Source: Clostridium magnum DSM 2767
Lineage (GTDB): Bacteria; Bacillota; Clostridia; Clostridiales; Clostridiaceae
DNA length: 64,000 bases
Direction of reading: 5' to 3'
Assembly (NCBI RefSeq): GCF_001623875.1
Contig: NZ_LWAE01000003.1
Location: 248,001 to 312,000 of the forward strand
A program made the position numbers and the translations under genes. Numbering within the stretch: the first letter of the stretch is position 1; the number at the start of each line of letters is the position of its first letter. Shown here piece after piece: positions 44,281 through 53,058 of the stretch. The notes beneath the pieces are model-generated. The model worked only from the letters and a program-made list of their open reading frames with translations, searched no databases and was not told the DNA's origin.

Positions 44281-45825
44281 TTAACCACCTAAATAGCTGA
44301 AGTGCATATAATCCTTTGAGTTCGGAAAATTGCCACCCCAGTCCCAACCGTATTTTTGAAACACTTTAACAACTTCCGGTGTAATAGAATATGGATCCTT
44401 ATAAGGATTATAATACTTCCCAACTTGTTGTTTCACTGTTCCATCTTTTGCTAATTGAATGAAGTAATTTTCATCTGGATTTATATCGATAGCTGCACCA
44501 GCTGGATGATTGATACATGGGTCCTTGTCTCTAAATCCACCAACATCCTTAATTGTAAATTGCTCTGGAAGATTATATATTTCATCAAATATTTGTTTTA
44601 CCTCTACTGATATTTTTTTATTTACTTGAATATCTTTTGATACAGTGTGCTTTCCTTTACTTCTATCGTTGTTATCTATATAGTCCCATACTTTAACAGT
44701 AACAACCTCTATGTTTTTTGTTTTTGCTTCCTTACTGGTGTACTGCCATTTTCCATCTACCTTGGCAAAATCCCCACTTTTTTCATCATCACCAAGAAGA
44801 GACTGTCTTCTATCAGCTAAAGGAACAGTTTTATAGTTAACTTCACTTACTGATGAGGTTTGCTGAAATAAACTACTTACTACTTGTGCAGGTAATATCC
44901 CTTCTCCACCTAATATAATATTACTTTTAATAGACTCTCCTATTAATAACTGTCTCATATCGCTGTTACTAGTATTGCTCGCAAATATTATTGGGTTGCC
45001 ACTTTTAACCGCCAAACCTATAGCACTTAATGCATCTGCAAAACCTTCTCCTGAGGTTATATAAGTGGTATTGAAATTCATACTTGCTTTAAAATTTTCT
45101 ATAATGTTTTTATTTAAGTCATAACGGGTGTTACCATTTATTCTTTGTACATTAGGGAATTTACTAGCAACTGATTCCGATATTACAGTTTTATCTCCCA
45201 GTACATATGTAGCTTTAATATTATGATTTTTAAGGTAATACTCTACTGCTCCTGGTACACTATCCTTACAAACTAATATCACTGGAATGTTTTTTGTACC
45301 GGATATTGGAGCTACTGATAAAGCACCTGCAAAATCTTCACCATTAGATATAATAATTTCACTTACATTTTCTAGCTTTTCTGCTATATTAACAGCTGTT
45401 GTATATCTGTCTTCTCCAGATAACCTTTGTAATGTGTATCCGCTTTTTTTAAGTGAATCTTCAATACTTTGTGAAACCACACCAACTCCACCTAGTATTG
45501 TAATTACTTTAGCGTTTAGTCTTTTTAACTCACTTACTAAAATAGGGTTGTCTTTTAACGACTTGCCATGTACTAGTAATATTGGCGCATTGTATTTATG
45601 AGACAAAGCTGCCGCTCCTAGTGCATCAGGATAATTTTCACCATTGGCTATAATAACATTTTCTGAGGTTGTCCACCCATTCTTTGCAACTTCTTGACAG
45701 GTATCATAACGTGTCTGTCCAGCTAATCTTTTTGTTGCAACCTCTGCATTTACGCTACCGGCTAATAATCCTACAATTATAGTCGTCACTATTATTGATG
45801 CTAATGTTTTTCTTTTTCTTCTCAT
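44281..45825 (-). CDS. Secreted CWB2-repeat protein with M15 (VanY-like) peptidase domain
   Basis: 514 residues. A signal peptide (KRKTLASIIVTTIIVGLLAGSVNAE) is followed by three CWB2 units (RLAGQTRYDT, RLSGEDRYTT and RINGNTRYDL open them; each has a GENYPDAL-like or GEGFADAL-like motif), which anchor to wall polymers. The last ~180 residues are a D,D-/L,D-peptidase of family M15 with zinc-site motifs HPAGAAIDI and DYMHFSYLGG. It likely trims peptidoglycan stem peptides on the cell surface. The ATG follows AGGAGGAAATAAG. This intact protein shows what the truncated CWB2 copy at 13049 has lost. Confidence 0.9.
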   Translation of the reverse strand: MRRKRKTLASIIVTTIIVGLLAGSVNAEVATKRLAGQTRYDTCQEVAKNGWTTSENVIIANGENYPDALGAAALSHKYNAPILLVHGKSLKDNPILVSELKRLNAKVITILGGVGVVSQSIEDSLKKSGYTLQRLSGEDRYTTAVNIAEKLENVSEIIISNGEDFAGALSVAPISGTKNIPVILVCKDSVPGAVEYYLKNHNIKATYVLGDKTVISESVASKFPNVQRINGNTRYDLNKNIIENFKASMNFNTTYITSGEGFADALSAIGLAVKSGNPIIFASNTSNSDMRQLLIGESIKSNIILGGEGILPAQVVSSLFQQTSSVSEVNYKTVPLADRRQSLLGDDEKSGDFAKVDGKWQYTSKEAKTKNIEVVTVKVWDYIDNNDRSKGKHTVSKDIQVNKKISVEVKQIFDEIYNLPEQFTIKDVGGFRDKDPCINHPAGAAIDINPDENYFIQLAKDGTVKQQVGKYYNPYKDPYSITPEVVKVFQKYGWDWGGNFPNSKDYMHFSYLGG

Positions 45826-45968
45826 CTTATTTCCTCCTCATATTCTATTTAAATTTAACATAAATAGAATATATACGACATATAAATTATGTTTTATATT
45901 CTACATTTAAAATAAATATCCTTCAAAGTCATTAAATATTTATTAAAACAATCTTTATTCCAAATAGA

Positions 45969-45995
45969 AAAAGTTGTAGTTCAACTACAACTTCT
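45969..45995 (-). terminator. Terminator of the thiamine-binding family gene
   Basis: AAGTTGTAG / CTACAACTT, 9 bp with a TTCAA loop, 10 bp past the stop. Confidence 0.7.
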
Positions 45996-46003
45996 AACTA
46001 TAG

Positions 46004-46309
46004 TTATTTCCTATACTTGGCCACTTTTTCGTCAATAGTAACGCCCTCAGGCTTATAATCTATCTTTACCATTGATATAACTCTTTTGGCACCTTCTTTA
46101 ACACATATTTCTTGAGCTTTTTTTACAATTTCCATCAGTTCATCAAACTCACCTTCCATTGTAGTTTCCATTGGCCCAACTTCATACTTAACACCACTTT
46201 CAGCTATATACTCTATAACTTTGTCCACTACTGGATATATTCTTTCTTCCTCTACACTCGGAATTATTTGAAGACTAATATTAATCTTTGACAAACTAAG
46301 CACCCCCAT
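46004..46309 (-). CDS. MTH1187/YkoF-type thiamine-binding family protein
   Basis: 101 residues with a ferredoxin-like fold: ISLQIIPSVEEERIYPVVDKVIEYIAESG, EVGPMETTMEGEFDELMEIV and the C-terminal RVISMVKIDYKP. Relatives bind thiamine or its pyrimidine half and form tetramers; the cellular role is unclear. It stands alone between a surface protein and eutH. The first residues (GVLSLS) may be extra; no better start is evident. Confidence 0.85.
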   Translation of the reverse strand: MGVLSLSKINISLQIIPSVEEERIYPVVDKVIEYIAESGVKYEVGPMETTMEGEFDELMEIVKKAQEICVKEGAKRVISMVKIDYKPEGVTIDEKVAKYRK

Positions 46310-46377
46310 TTTTCTAATATTAGGCTAATAAATACTTCTTGACTTCTCATACCCAAAGTTGATCCTTATACCAAACC

Positions 46378-47481
46378 TTATGCTGCGCCCATCGAAGCTT
46401 CAACTTTGCGGTTTGTTTGACGGTTATATATCCATAATGCTACAGGTATACTGCACATCCCTCCTATAAGCTTAGAAAAAATAAATCCCTTCACCATTTC
46501 TGGAGCTACGCCTGATACAAATCCAAATTGTCCTCCAAACATAAATGCACCACTTACACCATAAGCTGTACAGAGAACTTTTCCTTTCGCATCCATATCT
46601 TTGAAGATGCAAAAAGCTAGCAAATTACTGGCTAAGTTTCCAATCAATCCTGTTACAGCTGCGCCATTGATACCTATCTTTTCACCAAATTTATCAAAGT
46701 ATTTTTTTAAAGAATAATTTATAACTGCAAGCATAGGATATGATCCACCTAAAACTATAGCCATTTTGCCTACAAGATTAAGCCCTTCTGAATAGGGAAG
46801 TAATCCTGAAAGGGGTTGTACATGAAATATAATCTGTATTCCTTGTAAAATTAATCCTATAACACTAAGGGATATTATCGCTCTTCCAAAAAAACCAAAT
46901 ACCTTCATTAAAGCATTAGGAATTTTTAAAAGCCCTATACCAATAAGTAGTGAAAATACTGCAACTGGTAGTATACTTAACATTAAATCCTTATAATTTA
47001 ATCCCTGACATATTCCCCCAACTATACATGTTACAGGAATAGTAACCATGCCTGCCATAATTCCCATAGAAAAATACTTTTCATCTTCTCTAGAAATCAT
47101 CCCCATTCCAAGAGGTATTGTAAAACTTATAGTAGTACCTAAGCTTGATGCTAAAATAACCCCTGAAAACAATCCTATATTACTATTTAGAGCTAAATCT
47201 TTTGCTACTTGGTAGCCTCCCATTTCTGTAGTTAATAAAGAACCTGCAAATATGGATGGATCTAAGTTCAATGTATTGAATATAGGAATAATAACAGTAC
47301 CTAAGGAATTTGAAATCATAGGGGCTAATGAATAGATACCTACCATACTGAGAGCTAGAACTCCCATTGATTTTACCCCTTCTTCAAACTTTTCTCCAAG
47401 GTTAAATTTATTACCTAAAACATAATCAATTCCACTGACAACAAAAAAACCACCTATTATATATAGTATTACGTTACTCAT
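46378..47481 (-). CDS. eutH: Ethanolamine permease EutH
   Basis: 367 residues with about eleven membrane helices. Typical EutH sequence is visible: VSGIDYVLGNKFNLGEKFEEG near residue 18, GSLLTTEMGGYQVAKDLA near 80, SREDEKYFSMGIMAGM near 128 and GVAPEMVKGFIFSKLIGG near the end. EutH allows uptake of protonated ethanolamine. No eutABC, microcompartment or sensor genes are present here, so this copy is separate from any eut operon. GGTGGAGAAATG start. Confidence 0.92.
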   Translation of the reverse strand: MSNVILYIIGGFFVVSGIDYVLGNKFNLGEKFEEGVKSMGVLALSMVGIYSLAPMISNSLGTVIIPIFNTLNLDPSIFAGSLLTTEMGGYQVAKDLALNSNIGLFSGVILASSLGTTISFTIPLGMGMISREDEKYFSMGIMAGMVTIPVTCIVGGICQGLNYKDLMLSILPVAVFSLLIGIGLLKIPNALMKVFGFFGRAIISLSVIGLILQGIQIIFHVQPLSGLLPYSEGLNLVGKMAIVLGGSYPMLAVINYSLKKYFDKFGEKIGINGAAVTGLIGNLASNLLAFCIFKDMDAKGKVLCTAYGVSGAFMFGGQFGFVSGVAPEMVKGFIFSKLIGGMCSIPVALWIYNRQTNRKVEASMGAA

Positions 47482-47679
47482 TTCTCCACCTTCTATCTAT
47501 ACCTTAAAATTCTCTATCACTGAATATAATTTTAATGTAGAATAATTACAAACAATAAACATTATAATTTTGGGTATTTATTCTTATTAATTTTATAATT
47601 ATTATACTATCATATTATCTACTTATCAAATAATAATCTATAAAAAGGTGGAAACTTTACATTATGAATAATACAAATT

Positions 47680-47710
47680 AAAGCCATACAACAATTGCTA
47701 TACGGCTTAT
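47680..47710 (-). terminator. Terminator of the CheY-CheC-DGC operon
   Basis: On the minus strand AAGCCGTATA / TGTATGGCTT (10 bp with G-U pairs) is followed by TAATTTG, ~35 bp past the cyclase stop. Confidence 0.55.
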
Positions 47711-47743
47711 TTTGTATCCTAGTTATATTTTCGAATAATTTAA

Positions 47744-48679
47744 TTATAAGCTGCAAAAGCAATTATCTTCTCCAGCCCTTTTTTTAGCAATGTACATTGC
47801 CTTATCTGCTTCTACTATCAATTTGTCAATATTATCTCCATCCTTAGGAAAAAAACTAACTCCTATGCTTAATGATATTTTTATTTGTTTTTCATCAATA
47901 TTTATAATTTTATTTTTATTATTAGTAATCCTCGAAGCTATTACTTTATAGTTATCTATCATCTTAACATTAGGTAACAATATTAAGAATTCATCTCCAC
48001 CATACCTAGCAACTACGTCATTTTTTCTTGTAGCCTCCGTAAGTATACTAGCAACTTTTATTAGAACCTTATCCCCTATTTCATGACCATAAGTATCGTT
48101 TATACTCTTGAATTTATTGACATCTATAAACATTAGTCCTAACAAACTATTATTTCTTTTAGCATTATATAAAAACTTTTCCGCATATTTATAAAATAAT
48201 GTCCTATTTGCAACTTTAGTTAATTTGTCATAATAAGCTAACTCCTCTATGATCTTCTCTTTTTCTTTTAATTCTTTATTTAATAAATATAGATCATGGA
48301 CATATTTTCTTAATTGTTCAATATGAAGAAATTGATTAGTTACATCAATAAACTCAAGAATTACATAATCATTATTTTCGCTTTTCATTTTGCTTATTTT
48401 TAAGTTTAATTTTTTATTGCTGCTTATTAAATCTTTATGCATCGCTGCTGAGAAAAACATCTTACATTCATGGTTAACTACATTTTTTACTAAGTCTCTA
48501 AAATACTTTTTATTCATGGTTGGCAGAATATCATATATATTACTTTGTAATACATTCTCTAATTTCATTCCAGTTAAATATTCCATATAGTTATTCCAGT
48601 ACAGTATTTGACACTTATCATTTAATATTATAGTTCCTTCACTTATACAATTTAACGCATTTAATAATATTTTATCCAT
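47744..48679 (-). CDS. PAS-GGDEF diguanylate cyclase
   Basis: 311 residues. An N-terminal PAS domain (residues ~5-115, ILNDKCQILYWNNYMEYLTG) and a short coiled linker lead to a GGDEF domain with the active-site loop YGGDEFLILLP near residue 228 and DVNKFKSINDTYGH upstream. An I-site RxxD is not seen five residues before GGDEF (the sequence there is RKNDVVARYGGDEF, in which RKND fits RxxD loosely). It makes c-di-GMP. The gene overlaps the CheC-like gene by 8 bp. Confidence 0.9.
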   Translation of the reverse strand: MDKILLNALNCISEGTIILNDKCQILYWNNYMEYLTGMKLENVLQSNIYDILPTMNKKYFRDLVKNVVNHECKMFFSAAMHKDLISSNKKLNLKISKMKSENNDYVILEFIDVTNQFLHIEQLRKYVHDLYLLNKELKEKEKIIEELAYYDKLTKVANRTLFYKYAEKFLYNAKRNNSLLGLMFIDVNKFKSINDTYGHEIGDKVLIKVASILTEATRKNDVVARYGGDEFLILLPNVKMIDNYKVIASRITNNKNKIINIDEKQIKISLSIGVSFFPKDGDNIDKLIVEADKAMYIAKKRAGEDNCFCSL

Positions 48680-49307
48680 TAAAATCGACTTCCATCATAT
48701 ATATTTTTTTTAATATCTCATCTAAAAACTTTAATGTTAGGTTAATTACAATTGCTCCTTCAATCTTTGAATTTTCTATATTAAAAGTTACATATAACAT
48801 TAAAATATATGAGTAATCTTTGTTTTCAATAAATTCCTCAATATTCATACTATTAAATACTTTTACCTCAGGTAGCATATAATTAAATTTTATATTTACA
48901 TAATTTCCAATTTCTCCAATAATAGAATTTAAAACTATGTTACCTACTTCTTTAATAATATCGAAATCTATATCTGTAAAATTTAAATCACTATATTCAT
49001 CATCACTGTCCTCATGTAAACAAAGATTTATAAAATTTCTCATTTTATCAGCTGGGAAAATTAAACTAGCCTTTCCAGCTGATTTTTCGTTAAAAGAAAT
49101 AGACGATACCATTAGCGCCCCTTCTATGATATCATTAAAATATTCATCTAATTGATCTCTGTTGGCTTTTAAATCTAATATCTCTATATCAGGCACATTT
49201 AATAATATTTTTTTATTAATTATTTCTGAAAGGATGCTGGCAGATTTACCAACACTTATGTTAAACAATTCTTTTAATACATCTTTTCTTATTTCATTTT
49301 CATTCAT
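48672..49307 (-). CDS. CheC/CheX-family phosphatase-like protein
   Basis: 211 residues. Two copies of the CheC phosphatase motif are recognisable: KELFNISVGKSASILSEI near residue 12 and KEVGNIVLNSIIGEI near 115, the latter with E-x2-N and a Pro about 20 residues on. CheC proteins dephosphorylate CheY. Encoded between a CheY-like receiver and a diguanylate cyclase, it probably resets the receiver that governs c-di-GMP output rather than flagellar chemotaxis. Confidence 0.85.
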   Translation of the reverse strand: MNENEIRKDVLKELFNISVGKSASILSEIINKKILLNVPDIEILDLKANRDQLDEYFNDIIEGALMVSSISFNEKSAGKASLIFPADKMRNFINLCLHEDSDDEYSDLNFTDIDFDIIKEVGNIVLNSIIGEIGNYVNIKFNYMLPEVKVFNSMNIEEFIENKDYSYILMLYVTFNIENSKIEGAIVINLTLKFLDEILKKIYMMEVDFNG

Positions 49308-49675
49308 TTTAAATCATTCCTTATCATATCACATATAATTTTTGCCTTGTCTTCATTGAAAGGTTTGTTTATAAATGACATTATGCCTAATACTTCCATA
49401 TCTTCTCTTACACTTTTTTGTACGTCAGCAGAAACTACAATTATTTTTGCATCATTCTCGAATTTCTTTATAAATTCTATCATTTCTTTTCCACTTATCT
49501 TTGGCATTAGTAAATCTACGAATGTATAATCTGGATTTATACTTTTATATGCTTCAAGCCCTTCTTGTCCATCATTTGCAAAATACAAATCTACATCACT
49601 TAAAAATTTTCTTATTAGATTAGCTGTTATTCTCTGAGAAAAGCTAGAATCATCAACAATTAAAATTTTTATCAT
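49304..49675 (-). CDS. CheY-like single-domain response regulator
   Basis: About 123 residues, one receiver domain only: DDSSFSQR with the acidic pocket near residue 9, phospho-acceptor Asp in FVDLLMP near 56, conserved Ser in VVSADV and Lys in NKPF near 106. Start at the ATG at 49675 behind AGAGGAG; a longer frame to 49741 is unlikely. First gene of the operon with the CheC-like and cyclase genes. From 49742 to 50071 there is an AT-rich divergent promoter region with one inverted repeat (CAACAATTAAT / ATTAATTGTTG) near 49737. Confidence 0.9.
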   Translation of the reverse strand: MIKILIVDDSSFSQRITANLIRKFLSDVDLYFANDGQEGLEAYKSINPDYTFVDLLMPKISGKEMIEFIKKFENDAKIIVVSADVQKSVREDMEVLGIMSFINKPFNEDKAKIICDMIRNDLK

Positions 49676-50071
49676 GATTAATTCTCCTCTTTTATTTTGA
49701 AATTTTAAACATATAATTTTTTTTTGCACAAAAAACAACAATTAATATTAATTAATTGTTGGCAGGTTGCACCACTAGCTCCAAATTCCTAAAGTGCCCA
49801 CATAAAAGGAATTTTTCATTGCCTCCAACTTTACTATTAGAAAAAAAGAAGTGAAACTTATTTTTAAATAGTAATAGGTATTATTTTACTAACATATTAC
49901 TATATAAAGGTAAAAGAATCAATAATTTCTTATGGATTTACTTGTAAATTAAGCTGTATTGTGAAAATATCATAAGAGGTATATTCTTGTACTATAGTTT
50001 AATTTTAGTATATAATTTAATAATAGCTGTTAAATTTTTCATTATTATTTATATACGGAGGAGTGATTTAA

Positions 50072-51100
50072 GTGGATAAAATAAGACTAGGAAAAACTAA
50101 TTTAATGGTAACAAGAAGCGGCTTTGGAGCATTACCTATACAAAGGGTTTCCTTTGAAGAGGCCAAGAAAATTTTAAGAAAAGCTTATGATAACGGAATA
50201 AATTTTTTTGATACTGCAAGAATGTATACTGACAGCGAAGAAAAGATTGGCTACTCCCTTTCAGATGTGAGAAAAGATATTATAATTGCTACTAAAAGTC
50301 ATGCAAAAGATAAAAAAACCCTTTTAACGCATCTTGAAACAAGCTTAAATAATTTAAAAACAGATTACGTAGATATTCTTCAGTTACATAATCCAGACGA
50401 ACTTCCGAATCCCGATGACTCTGACAGCATTTATGCAGGACTTTTAGAGGGGAAAAAGAGAGGTCTAGTTCGTTTCATAGGAATTACAAATCATAGAATA
50501 AAAAATGCCTTAAATGCTGCAGATTCTGGCCTATATGATACCATACAATTTCCTTTAAGCTCTTTATCTGCTGATGCTGACTTAAAGCTTATTGAAGAGT
50601 GTAAAAAGAAAGATATAGGAGTTATTGCCATGAAAGCATTATCTGGTGGACTTATAACTAACGCAGCCTCTACTTTTGCATTCTTGCGACAATTTAATAA
50701 TGTAGTGCCAATATGGGGTATACAGAGAGAAGCTGAATTGGATGAATTTATTTCTTTTGAAAAAAATCCGCCAGCATTAGATGAATCTATGTGGGCTATT
50801 ATTAATAAGGATCGTGCTGAATTAGCAGGAGATTTCTGCCGTGGCTGCGGATACTGTATGCCTTGTCCTGCTGGAATTGAAATTCCTACTTCTGCAAGAA
50901 TAACTTTGCTGCTTGGAAGAGCTCCTTACCAAGACTTCTTAAAGGATAACTTCAAAGAAAAAATGGAGCTTATTAACAATTGTATAGACTGTGGAAACTG
51001 TAAAAATCACTGTCCATATAAGCTTGATACTCCATCTCTTTTAAAAAAAGAGTTGAAAAATTACGAAGAATTTTATGCTAAGCATAAGAGTTCTATTTAG
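50072..51100 (+). CDS. Aldo/keto reductase with C-terminal ferredoxin domain
   Basis: 342 residues. The TIM barrel of the AKR family is seen in NFFDTARMYTDSEEKIGYSL (catalytic Asp-Tyr) and KSHAKDK (Lys) and DILQLHNPDEL (His). The last ~110 residues hold CRGCGYCMPCPAG and CIDCGNCKNHCPY for two 4Fe-4S clusters. This fused form is common in anaerobes and probably takes electrons from ferredoxin; the carbonyl substrate is unknown. CGGAGGAG ribosome site and GTG start. The 390-bp space after it holds a long hairpin and AT-rich DNA. Confidence 0.9.
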   Translation: MDKIRLGKTNLMVTRSGFGALPIQRVSFEEAKKILRKAYDNGINFFDTARMYTDSEEKIGYSLSDVRKDIIIATKSHAKDKKTLLTHLETSLNNLKTDYVDILQLHNPDELPNPDDSDSIYAGLLEGKKRGLVRFIGITNHRIKNALNAADSGLYDTIQFPLSSLSADADLKLIEECKKKDIGVIAMKALSGGLITNAASTFAFLRQFNNVVPIWGIQREAELDEFISFEKNPPALDESMWAIINKDRAELAGDFCRGCGYCMPCPAGIEIPTSARITLLLGRAPYQDFLKDNFKEKMELINNCIDCGNCKNHCPYKLDTPSLLKKELKNYEEFYAKHKSSI

Positions 51101-51198
51101 TATATTACGTTTAATGTTAACTATTAAACATTTTAGTTTAGTATATATATAAATATGAAGTAATGCTGATGAATTTTATATTATAGTACTTTTAAAAT

Positions 51199-51263
51199 AT
51201 AAACTTCATGTTTTGTTGTTAAAGATTATTTTTCTAATAATTTGTACAACAAAATATGAAGTT
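51199..51263 (+). terminator. Long hairpin after the aldo/keto reductase gene
   Basis: AAACTTCATGTTTTGTTGT pairs with ACAACAAAATATGAAGTTT (18 of 19 positions), loop ~25 nt. It may be a terminator or a small repeat. Confidence 0.45.
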
Positions 51264-51491
51264 TATTTACATTTATATAATTTCTTTACGTAAAGACACA
51301 GAAATCTAATTATTAAGAAATCGATATCAAATTTAAGAATCTCTCTAAAGCTTATTGATAATTCGTTAAAATAATAGTATAATAATTATAATATTATTAA
51401 AATATATTATTTTAATTTGATAAAATGTTATTTTATAATAGTTGTATTGCAAAATTAGTAAATTCATACTTTTATGCTAGGGGGTAATTTT

Positions 51492-51815
51492 ATGAGTAAT
51501 GTTAGAATTAGTGATGAAGCTTACGAAGAATTCAAAGGTTTTCTAGATAGTCATTGTTTGGAAAACTACGATTTGCGAGTAACCTATATGGGTAAAAACT
51601 GCCAAGGAGTAACCTTTAATATTAATTGTGAAGAGCAGCAACCTGGTGACATCGTAGAAAAGATCAAAGATATTAATTTTTTTATTCCACAGGAACTGAT
51701 AGATGAATACGAAGGTTTTATAATTTTATCTAGTACAGAAAATAATGGACAAGGACTTGAATTTAAACCTATTAGAGTTCCAAAAAGTAACTGTACGGTT
51801 TGCCCAGGTTGTTAA
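51492..51815 (+). CDS. HesB/IscA-like protein
   Basis: About 107 residues with the HesB-like fold (VRISDEAYEEFKGFLDSH at the start, YMGKNCQGVTFNINC in the middle) and a C-terminal CTVCPGC. HesB-like proteins carry or assemble Fe-S clusters and often sit beside nif genes. Only part of the classical A-type three-Cys set is visible, so the name is approximate. Start at 51492 behind TAGGGGG. It precedes the 2Fe-2S ferredoxin gene and converges on the nif operon. Confidence 0.75.
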   Translation: MSNVRISDEAYEEFKGFLDSHCLENYDLRVTYMGKNCQGVTFNINCEEQQPGDIVEKIKDINFFIPQELIDEYEGFIILSSTENNGQGLEFKPIRVPKSNCTVCPGC

Positions 51816-51879
51816 TATAAGTACTCCTTAAAGAGTACTTTAAAAATTATAATTAATAATATTTTAGGAGGTAATTATT

Positions 51880-52188
51880 ATGGTCAATCCAAAGTATCAT
51901 ATTTTTGTATGTACTAGTTGTAGAACCAATGGAAAACAGCAAGGATTTTGCTATTCAAAAAAATCTGTAGATATTGTAAATACATTTATGGAGGAAATAG
52001 ATAGCAGAGATTTAACCGGAGAAGTTATGATGACTAACACCGGATGTTTTGGGATATGTAGTCAAGGACCTATAGTGGTGGTTTATCCTGAGGGAGTTTG
52101 GTATGGTGCTGTAACTCCAGATGATGTTGAGGAAATAATGGACAAACATATTGAAGGCGGAGAAATTGTTACAAGACTGCAAATATGA
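51880..52188 (+). CDS. Thioredoxin-like 2Fe-2S ferredoxin (C. pasteurianum 2FeFd type)
   Basis: 102 residues, the same length as the C. pasteurianum 2Fe ferredoxin as I remember it and near-identical in pattern. Cys11 (VCTSC), Cys24 (GFC), Cys56 and Cys60 (GCFGICSQGP) are the cluster ligands. In C. pasteurianum this protein interacts with the nitrogenase MoFe protein, and its gene is near nif. Here it lies directly next to the nif operon, convergent to it. Ribosome site TTAGGAGGTAA. A strong hairpin follows. Confidence 0.93.
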   Translation: MVNPKYHIFVCTSCRTNGKQQGFCYSKKSVDIVNTFMEEIDSRDLTGEVMMTNTGCFGICSQGPIVVVYPEGVWYGAVTPDDVEEIMDKHIEGGEIVTRLQI

Positions 52189-52198
52189 AGTAATATTT

Positions 52199-52249
52199 AA
52201 ATCAGGTGGAAGTTGACTGTCTAAATGGCATTTAACCTCCACCTGATTC
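52199..52249 (+). terminator. Terminator of the 2Fe-2S ferredoxin gene
   Basis: ATCAGGTGGA(a)GTT pairs with AAC(c)TCCACCTGAT. The stem is reminiscent of hairpin one of the dispersed repeat but lacks its other parts. Confidence 0.7.
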
Positions 52250-52298
52250 TTAATTAAAAGAAGCTAGATGCACAACTTGTCACACTATACTCTTTGAG

Positions 52299-52356
52299 AA
52301 AAGCATGGTAATTATATTAAACTAAGGCTACAGTTCAATATAATCACCATGCTTTT
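52299..52356. terminator. Bidirectional terminator at the end of the nif operon
   Basis: AAAAGCATGGT(a)ATTATATT pairs with AATATAAT(c)ACCATGCTTTT, ~19 bp. It lies 25 bp beyond the last gene of the minus-strand nif operon. Confidence 0.75.
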
Positions 52357-52381
52357 AAAGATCTCTTTTACTAAAATATTT

Positions 52382-53023
52382 TTATACTTCATCACAGGTC
52401 TTTTTGCAGACTACTATCTTATATTCATTAGGGTTAACCATTTCAATAGTAGACTTCATATTAGTTCTTTTTAATTCCTCTTCGAGCCATTTTGGTGCAT
52501 GGCTACAAATAATTTTCAATTGATGAAAAATAGTATTATTTAGAAAAGGTAATAATGCTTGTTTAGAAGTGACTCCCGAATTTTTATTTTGAAGTTCTTT
52601 AAGATTTATATAGTAATGTCCATCATCCTTTGGTGATACTGGTCTTGTATTAATTTCTTTTTCCTTAGCTGCTTCAACCAAAGATATCTCATATTCTTCT
52701 ATACGTTCTAGTACATCATCTAAGAACTCTTCAGGTTCACCTTCTACTTCAACTATTGTAAATCCTGACATATCCAGCATACTATTAGGAACACCACTTA
52801 ATTTCTTTGCCACTATAATTTTGCATTCACCTAATGTTTCTACTAGATAAAGCATATTCTCTCTAATTGCTTTTACTACCATTAATCCTTTAAGAGTGAA
52901 CGGAAATTGATTTATTTCCTCCCATTGATCTTTTTCTTTTGAATATACTTTAATAACACTTGATTCATGTATTGTTTCTGTTTGTCCACTATCATTTAAA
53001 ACAACTGCTATTTTTTTACACAT
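52382..53023 (-). CDS. AnfO-like nitrogenase accessory protein
   Basis: About 213 residues. The start CKKIAVVLNDSGQTETIHESSVIKVYSK and the middle FTIVEVEGEPEEFLDDVLERIE match the AnfO family, first seen with iron-only nitrogenase. No anfHDGK genes are in the window, so the protein apparently serves the Mo enzyme or another task. Start at 53023 after GGAGGAGATTAC. Last gene of the operon, 35 bp after nifV-alpha; ends in a Cys/Lys-rich tail (KIVVCKKTCDEV). Confidence 0.75.
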   Translation of the reverse strand: MCKKIAVVLNDSGQTETIHESSVIKVYSKEKDQWEEINQFPFTLKGLMVVKAIRENMLYLVETLGECKIIVAKKLSGVPNSMLDMSGFTIVEVEGEPEEFLDDVLERIEEYEISLVEAAKEKEINTRPVSPKDDGHYYINLKELQNKNSGVTSKQALLPFLNNTIFHQLKIICSHAPKWLEEELKRTNMKSTIEMVNPNEYKIVVCKKTCDEV

Positions 53024-53058
53024 TGTAATCTCCTCCATTAAAATAAATAGGCTTTTAT

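Noticed and set aside
49735-49762. CAACAATTAAT palindrome as terminator
   Set aside because: Located in a divergent promoter region, AT-only stem, no clear T tail; function unclear.
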